Origin: Lumbricus terrestris
Taxonomy: Eukaryota; Annelida; Clitellata; Crassiclitellata; Lumbricidae
NCBI GenBank assembly: GCA_949752735.1
Contig: OX457041.1
Location: forward strand, 28,444,900-28,508,899
DNA length: 64,000 nucleotides
Direction of reading: 5' to 3'
Shown here: piece by piece, positions 58,066 to 64,000 of the stretch
Numbering within the stretch: the stretch's first letter is position 1
Layout: every line of letters begins with the position of its first letter
Translations under genes and position numbers: made by a program
The notes under the pieces: model-generated
What the model was told of the DNA's origin: nothing
The model's database searches: none
The model's input: the letters and a program-made list of their open reading frames with translations, nothing else

Positions 58066-59243
58066 GAGAGAAGCATCATGAGTGCATGAAATGGATGAGA
58101 GAAGCATCATGAGTGCATGAAATGAGTGAGAGAAGCATCATGAGTGCATGAAATGAATGAGAGAAGCATCATGAGTGCATGAAATGAATGAGAGAAGCAT
58201 CATGAGTGTATGAAATGGATGAGAGAAGCATCATGAGTGCATGAAACGAATGAGAGAAGCATCATGAGTGCATGAAATGAATGAGAGAAGCATCATGAGT
58301 GCATGAAACGAATGAGAGAAGCATCATGAGTGCATGAAATGAATGAGAGAAGCATCATGAGTGCATGAAATGAATGAGAGAAGCATCATGAGTGCATGAA
58401 ACGAATGAGAGAAGCATCATGAGTGCACGAAATGAATGAGAGAAGCATCATGAGTGCATGAAATGGATGAGAGAAGCATCATGAGTGCATGAAACGAATG
58501 AGAGAAGCAACATGAGTGCATGAAATGAATGAGAGAAGCATCATGAGTGCATGAAACGAATGAGAGAAGCATCATGAGTGCATGAAATGGATGAGAGAAG
58601 CATCATGAGTGCATGAAATGAATGAGAGAAGCATCATGAGTGCATGAAATGGATGAGAGAAGCATCATGAGTGCATGAAATGAATGAGAGAAGCATCATG
58701 AGTGCATGAAACGAATGAGAGAAGCATCATGAGTGCATGAAATGAATGAGAGAAGCATCATGAGTGCATGAAATGAATGAGAGAAGCATCATGAGTGCAT
58801 GAAACGAATGAGAGAAGCATCATGAGTGCATGAAATGAATGAGAGAAGCATCATGAGTGCATGAAACGAATGAGAGAAGCATCATGAGTGCATGAAATGA
58901 ATGAGAGAAGCATCATGAGTGCATGAAATGAATGAGAGAAGCATCATGAGTGCATGAAACGAATGAGAGAAGCATCATGAGTGCATGAAACGAATGAGAG
59001 AAGCATCATGAGTGCATGAAATGAATGAGAGAAGCATCATGAGTGCATGAAACGAATGAGAGAAGCATCATGAGTGCATGAAACGAATGAGAGAAGCATC
59101 ATGAGTGCATGAAATGAATGAGAGAAGCATCATGAGTGCATGAAACGAATGAGAGAAGCATCATGAGTGCATGAAACGAATGAGAGAAGCATCATGAGTG
59201 CATGAAACGAATGAGAGAAGCATCATGAGTGTATGAAACGAAT
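58066..59243. repeat. 31-bp minisatellite, exactly 38 copies
   Basis: Units start GAGAGAAGCATCATGAGTGC and end in ATGAAATGAAT, ATGAAATGGAT or ATGAAACGAAT. The GGAT variant occurs only in the first 19 units, and ACGAAT becomes dominant on the right. Local motifs of units recur, for example T-C-T-T-C at units 20-24 and again at 25-29. Confidence 0.97.
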
Positions 59244-60286
59244 CTGTGCATCCACTCATAAATATTTTCGCACATATTATACGTAGGGCCTATACAAACG
59301 TGGAGTGGTTTCGTTCATCAGCATCATCATCCTGACAGATAAATGGAGTAGGCTACCTGCATTCCACAAGTATACATGTACATGTAGGCAATGGGTTCTA
59401 GGAGTATCTGGTGGAGGGAAAGCAGGATTCACCCATTTGCCGACAGACTTAGACAGACGCAACCACACGCAGTGAAACACGTAGACAGCACATGATTTCG
59501 TACTGCCGCTCTTGAAATGTCTTCTTTGGCACTTCGTCCTATATCACTGATCAGTCATAATGGCGCTGGTAATAGGTCTATTGCATGCCTAACTTCAGTA
59601 TTAATCTGATCGCTATAGGCCTACTTTAGTGTTCAGTAGTAAACACTATTTGCTGAAATAGAGAACTTATACAAGGAAATAGGCCTAATAACAGATAAAG
59701 TCAGAGAAAATATCGAGAAATCACGTGTAGAGTAGATATGTCGAATAGTATGAGCAAGTGTATAAACCTATATGACGTGCAGTTGAAATAGGGGAGAAAA
59801 GGAGCTTTACAAAAGTGGAGTATATAAGATAAAAAGGGAACTGTTTGAGTAAATAGTTAAATAAATTGAAGAGATAAATAAAGAGCATAATGGATTATGA
59901 AAAATTGTTGAAATATTAGCGGAAATTGGAAGATAAAATTTATGAATATGAAGGAACAAAATCACTATGGAGAATAATGAAATAGAGGACGATATAATTT
60001 ATAATGGGGCATCGTGGATAGGTGGATGGGCCATAGAGCAAGAAATTACAAACTTGCAAAACAATAATATTAAACGAAAATAAAGAATCTTATCCCATTG
60101 AAGATACATATTATCTGCATATATCGTACATACGCTCATGTTCTCTGTTTTGCTCCTACAGCTGATAATAAATCAGTTACATGCGTGGGCTATAATTATG
60201 ATTAAACCTTTGGCTCTACATTTGAGTCTTAAGGTATGCTAAAAGACTGATAAGTGCAGTGAAAGAGAATTATTGAGTTTACTTAC
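59244..60286. other. Intron sequence, nothing else recognised
   Basis: AT-rich DNA. On the minus strand its right edge begins with the GTAAGTAAAC donor of the exon at 60287-60342. Confidence 0.5.
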
Positions 60287-60342
60287 ACGCTTCTGATTGG
60301 TCTGTCGAGATCATCGTCGCGTTTCGCGAAGAATCCTCCCAT
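60287..60342 (-). CDS. HVCN1: Probable HVCN1-like first coding exon
   Basis: Minus-strand ATG at 60342-60340 in good context (G at -3 and G at +4), with an in-frame TAG 18 nt upstream (60360-60358) that excludes an upstream extension. It encodes 18 codons, MGGFFAKRDDDLDRPIRS, plus GT, then the strong donor GTAAGTAAAC from 60286. The two-base overhang is completed by the first G of the exon at 14188, giving Val19 and then LSRYEG. The charged composition and the phase match support it as the start of the HVCN1-like protein. The intron would be about 46 kb, so another undetected exon in between or another gene is possible. Confidence 0.55.
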
Positions 60343-60388
60343 CGCTGTAGTAATGCCCTATGATGATGATGATGCAACGAACGACTGA

Positions 60389-60392
60389 ACAG

Positions 60393-60424
<32 letters not shown>
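60389..60424. repeat. CAG repeat (CTG on the sense strand of exon 1)
   Basis: About eleven CAG triplets with one CAA, 47-82 nt upstream of the predicted start codon. If the first exon extends this far it is a CTG repeat in the 5' untranslated region. Confidence 0.9.
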
Positions 60425-60597
60425 CTCGATGACCAGCGAAGATGTGTCAGGCGGACACAGGTAGACGGAGAGAGCGCCGTTGATGACAGCGAAACATAAC
60501 ACGCACGAAGAGAGATATTCGCCTCAAATGAATGCTACACAACGGTGACTCTGCTGTATTTATGTCCCTATCTGCTTCTGTTCCTGCAGCTTATGTC

Positions 60598-60842
60598 CAC
60601 CTGTATGTATGCGTATGCATATGTATATGCGTATGTAAGTATGCATGTTTGCTTGTATGTATGCATGCATGCATGCATGTATGTATGTATGTATGTATGT
60701 ATGTAATTGTATGTTTGTATGTATGTATGTATGTATGTATGTATGTATGTATGTATGTATGTATGTATGTATGTATGTATGTATGTATGTATGTATGTAT
60801 GTATGTATGTGCGTACGTACGTATGTAAGTACGTATGTATGA
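60598..60842. repeat. TATG / GCAT microsatellite
   Basis: TATG array with GCAT and TACG ends, about 260-500 bp upstream of the predicted HVCN1-like start codon. Confidence 0.97.
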
Positions 60843-61929
60843 GTGTATGGCGTTCAGTTCTGATCTTTAGTCTTCCGTAAGTCTGCAGTCCTAATCTCTG
60901 TTGTTCAGACTACATGTATTTGTGTCGCCTTTAACTTGTGTTCTGCAGTTCTGCAGTTCTTCTGTTTGTATTTCTCCGTTCGCAGCAGCCTGTTCTGTCG
61001 ACATAATAATAAGAATAATTATAAAGAATCAATTGCCTTTTCTTCTCACGTTTAGTGAGTGTGCGCTGCAACATCGCAAGAGATATTTTCAAGAGGAGCG
61101 ACGCTTTCGTCTGCTCTCTTTCGCGCTGCAGCCGATCGACTGTTTTCACTTTTCAAAGACCCGAACTGAATGGTCAATTGACTGCTGGTAGCAGCATATG
61201 GACGGAAACCAGACTCACAATGGAACATACGATGCTACAGCAAAATCTATCATTGCTCGGTCGTTTCAGTTGCTGTTAGCTTGCAGTCGAACTGTAGTCT
61301 GTATTGTTTATTTACATATTTTTACTGCACATAACAATCATAACATGCATAATAATAATAATAATTTTATTGCGTCCTTGTATAATACGTCTTCATCCTA
61401 ACTATACCTCTCAGGTATAATGTCTGCATTGTGTGGATGTGGTCACACGTTAACTAATACAAATTACTTACTAGAATACTAATCTCCAAGGTTCTTCAGA
61501 GTCGAAGTTAGGCTAACTAGGGCACTACACAGGTACTGAGTCAAGCACTAAAGTAGAGATGTAGGTATACTGAAATGTTCAGCTTGAAATTTATTACCAT
61601 TGAGGAACATGTGGACCACATGGGTGAAAAGTTATGGCCGCAGAAATACGTTTTGTCCCCATGATCTTGGTGTAGTCGTCGTAGAGACCAAACAGACACT
61701 CACGCGCGCGCACATATACACACACACATACACACATACACACGCACACACGACATCTAATAGCAGCCATGAACGTTGATGTCGACTTTACCTTTCTTTC
61801 TCCATCTCAAAATAGCTGTCACGTAGCGAATGGATACACAAGCGGAACGGTTATCGAGAAGCTATCGATGGGGTCCAGCGTGTCCCTTCCCTCCCGTGCA
61901 CAGTCGCATGCATAGCGAATACTTCAAAA
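60843..61929. other. No gene recognised; CA repeat
   Basis: Includes an AAT patch (61350-61365) and a CG/CA repeat (61703-61750). Confidence 0.5.
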
Positions 61930-62177
61930 AGCCAGTGCTCTGACACGAGACTATAATTATATGTAGTATAGGGAGCGCCCCAGAAGGAAACCGTTCCCTC
62001 TTTCAACGCTTCTGCGGGTGCCACCGCGCTTCGCTCAAGAAGCAAGCCTGACGATTCCTCGCCGCTTCTTGCCTCCGTTGTCGCATGCTTGGTCGACGAG
62101 GAACCCAGCGCAGCAGACCAGGTCCGTCTCCTATAATAGTCCTGCCTCACAATGCTCGTAAGTAGACCTACATGCAT
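61930..62177 (-). other. GC-richer open stretch, uncertain
   Basis: Open for about 100 codons on the minus strand, with ordinary amino-acid composition (LGSSSTKHATTEARSGEESS, then LLLERSAVAPAEALKEG). I see no recognised motif, no clear ATG and no convincing splice sites. It could be an untranslated or coding exon upstream of the HVCN1-like gene or chance. Confidence 0.25.
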
Positions 62178-63407
62178 TTAAGAATGTATGCGGTCATTAT
62201 ATAACGCCTCAAGATGGCGCTAAAGTTTAACGGATACACGCTGAAGTGACCTGCAGACTTTTATGGACATGGTCTCTTGTTACCTGAATTTCAGTTCGGT
62301 TCTCGTGCAGCATCAGTTGATGGCTTGTGCATTGGACATTGACATCAATAAAGGCATAAAATACAATTAGCCTACAACTCAACAATGGGAGCACTCATGC
62401 CTGAAACTGCCAACGACCTCATTGTTTCTGTGATCTATAGGCATAATCTTTATAGCATGCTACGTCTTTTATAATTAGCCATCCAAGTCACGGAAGGCTA
62501 TACATCTCTTTCCCCCCAATTCTGAGCACACGTCCAACCTCTCAGTATCAGAAAATTATCTGTTCGCGTCGATTATGAGGACCTGCTAGGCCTGTAATGT
62601 CTCGTATCGGATCGATGTGTTGGTGCACCAGGAGTAGCCTAAACTTGCGCAAGTTGTCGGGTTTCAGAGTAGGCTACCCCTATCCCTTCACATTTTAGGT
62701 TGGAGGGTGTCAAACACTCATTTTTCGTACCCAATATTTCGGCCATTGTTACTTTATCGAAGGAAGCCTTCAAGAGTTACCGCAAATAGAGCATCATCAT
62801 CATTTTGATCACCATCATCATCGTCATCTACCTTATTGTTGCTATTATAATTATTGGTAGTACTGTAGTGGTATTAGTATATAGGCCTATTATGATTATT
62901 GTTAGGCCTATGCATGAAATATGGACGCCGCCGTAATAGCCTATTCAGCAATCCTGACGGGGAAACAATGCACGATATGGTACTGATCCGTTTTCTAGAC
63001 CAGCGCGATTGATGTTCTGTCACATATGTTCGTCTGTGTTTCTGAACTTTGAACGTAGTGCCATACATCAAACACAGTATATCATATATATATTGTATTG
63101 ATCCACAACTATGTGTATATTGCAATGCACTGCATCAAATGCATTTACTTGGAAAGGTTGAAATATCGAGCGTGGCAGCGTGCAATCGTGCATGGCCTTT
63201 CGCAAACGAAAGAACGCTCAATCATATTATCACAGTTGCAGAGGCAGCACAACGAACCATCTATGTATCCCCGTTCAGTTGCACTTACTAAGCAGTCCAC
63301 AACGAGATCGGTTGTTTATGACGCCCACGAATATGCCTACTATATACTCGATTTGTTCATGCCATCAGTGACTCTGTGCCCGTATAGGCATGCATGCATT
63401 TGCCAAA
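62178..63407. other. No gene recognised
   Basis: Ordinary AT-rich sequence with a CATCAT patch (62790-62830). Confidence 0.5.
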
Positions 63408-63588
63408 GGAGCAAAGGAAGGAAAAGAGGAGAGGGGAGGAGGAGAAGGAGGACGAGGAAGACGAGGAGAAGGAGAAGGAGGAGGACGAGGAAGACGAGGT
63501 GGAGGAGGAGAAGGAGGAGGAGGACGAGGAAGACGAGGAGGAGGAGGAGGAGGAGGAGGAGAAAGAAAAGGAGGAGAAGGAGGAATTG
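63408..63588. repeat. GGA / GAC triplet repeat
   Basis: GGA, GAGGAC and GAAGAC triplets. Glu/Asp, Arg or Ser runs are artefacts. Confidence 0.95.
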
Positions 63589-63916
63589 TTGTGCAACAGC
63601 TGACTAGAATCGTTGAGTCACACGTCATCTTGAGTCATCGCGAAGATATAGATCGTCATCGAAAGTTTATTTCGATTCGATTGATTCGCTGAGAGGCGAC
63701 GATTTATTTTATACCGCGGTTCAGTTTGAAAACAGGATCTGACGAGGATTCGTCCTGTTTGCCATGCAAACTTTATAGATGTGTGTTGTCACTGAAATTC
63801 CTTCAGCACTCTTTCATCTTCGCCAGTTTTAGAGCCGATGTCGACGTTTAAAGTGGCCAAAGTGACCTATTTCAGTCTTCAGTCTATTTCGACCAATATG
63901 CATCACTTCTCTCAGT
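63589..63916. other. No gene recognised
   Basis: CG-containing unique-looking sequence. Confidence 0.5.
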
Positions 63917-64000
63917 GCTGGTCTGTCTGTCTGTCCGTCCGTCCCTCTGTCTGTCTGTATGTCTGTCCGTCTGCCTGTCCGTCTGTCCTTCCGTCTGTCT
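63917..64000. repeat. CTGT / CCGT repeat, runs off the edge
   Basis: CTGTCTGT and CCGTCCGT units continue to the end of the window. Confidence 0.93.

Noticed and set aside
62200..62220. AAGATGGCGC (YY1-like) motif, also near 52430-52440
   Set aside because: Single short motifs without a mapped promoter; not enough to call a regulatory site.

Overview
This window looks like repeat-rich, intron-dominated nuclear DNA from an invertebrate animal, probably marine. I see no bacterial or organellar gene organisation. Coding sequence is split into short exons with GTAAGT-type splice donors. The rest is retroposon debris (tRNA-derived SINEs, CR1/L2-like and RTE-like LINE fragments), small DNA transposons with intact ends, and very abundant micro- and minisatellites. 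The phylum cannot be fixed from what I see.

The one host gene I can support lies on the minus strand. Four phase-compatible exons (60287-60342, 14057-14188, 732-856 and 1-162, in transcription order) give a 158-residue N-terminal part of a voltage-gated proton channel (Hv1/HVCN1 family). The third exon carries transmembrane segment S1 with the selectivity-filter aspartate. The first exon has an ATG with an in-frame upstream stop. The gene runs off the left edge before S2, so almost the whole window would be its introns, including a proposed first intron of about 46 kb. Tandem repeats lie within about 10 nt of two of its splice sites.

Layout: 1-5.9 kb holds HVCN1 exons, a SINE, a Helitron-like end and simple repeats. 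5.9-8.25 kb is a complete-ended DNA transposon (8-bp target duplication, matching terminal and subterminal inverted repeats) with a decayed transposase-like gene. 9-20 kb holds purine/pyrimidine tracts, triplet repeats, HVCN1 exon 2 and a 16-bp minisatellite with 226/452-bp higher-order structure. 20-28.7 kb holds SINEs, CGG, ACAT, ATC and AGT/AGC/GGT microsatellites, a 1,017-bp non-autonomous hAT element and LINE 3' ends. 28-45.5 kb is a field of nested elements (piggyBac-like, Mutator-like, mariner/Tc1-like, Helitron-like, foldbacks) in and around LINE fragments. 46-57 kb holds tetranucleotide arrays, a second apparently identical hAT copy, small hAT-like MITEs and a 0.8-kb TAATC array. 58-64 kb holds a 38-copy 31-bp minisatellite, HVCN1 exon 1 with a CTG repeat upstream, and more microsatellites.

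Two processes run through the window. First, many microsatellites begin exactly where a SINE or LINE 3' tail ends, suggesting retroposon tails seed them. Second, several DNA elements keep clean target-site duplications, so mobilisation has been recent enough to date insertions relative to one another.
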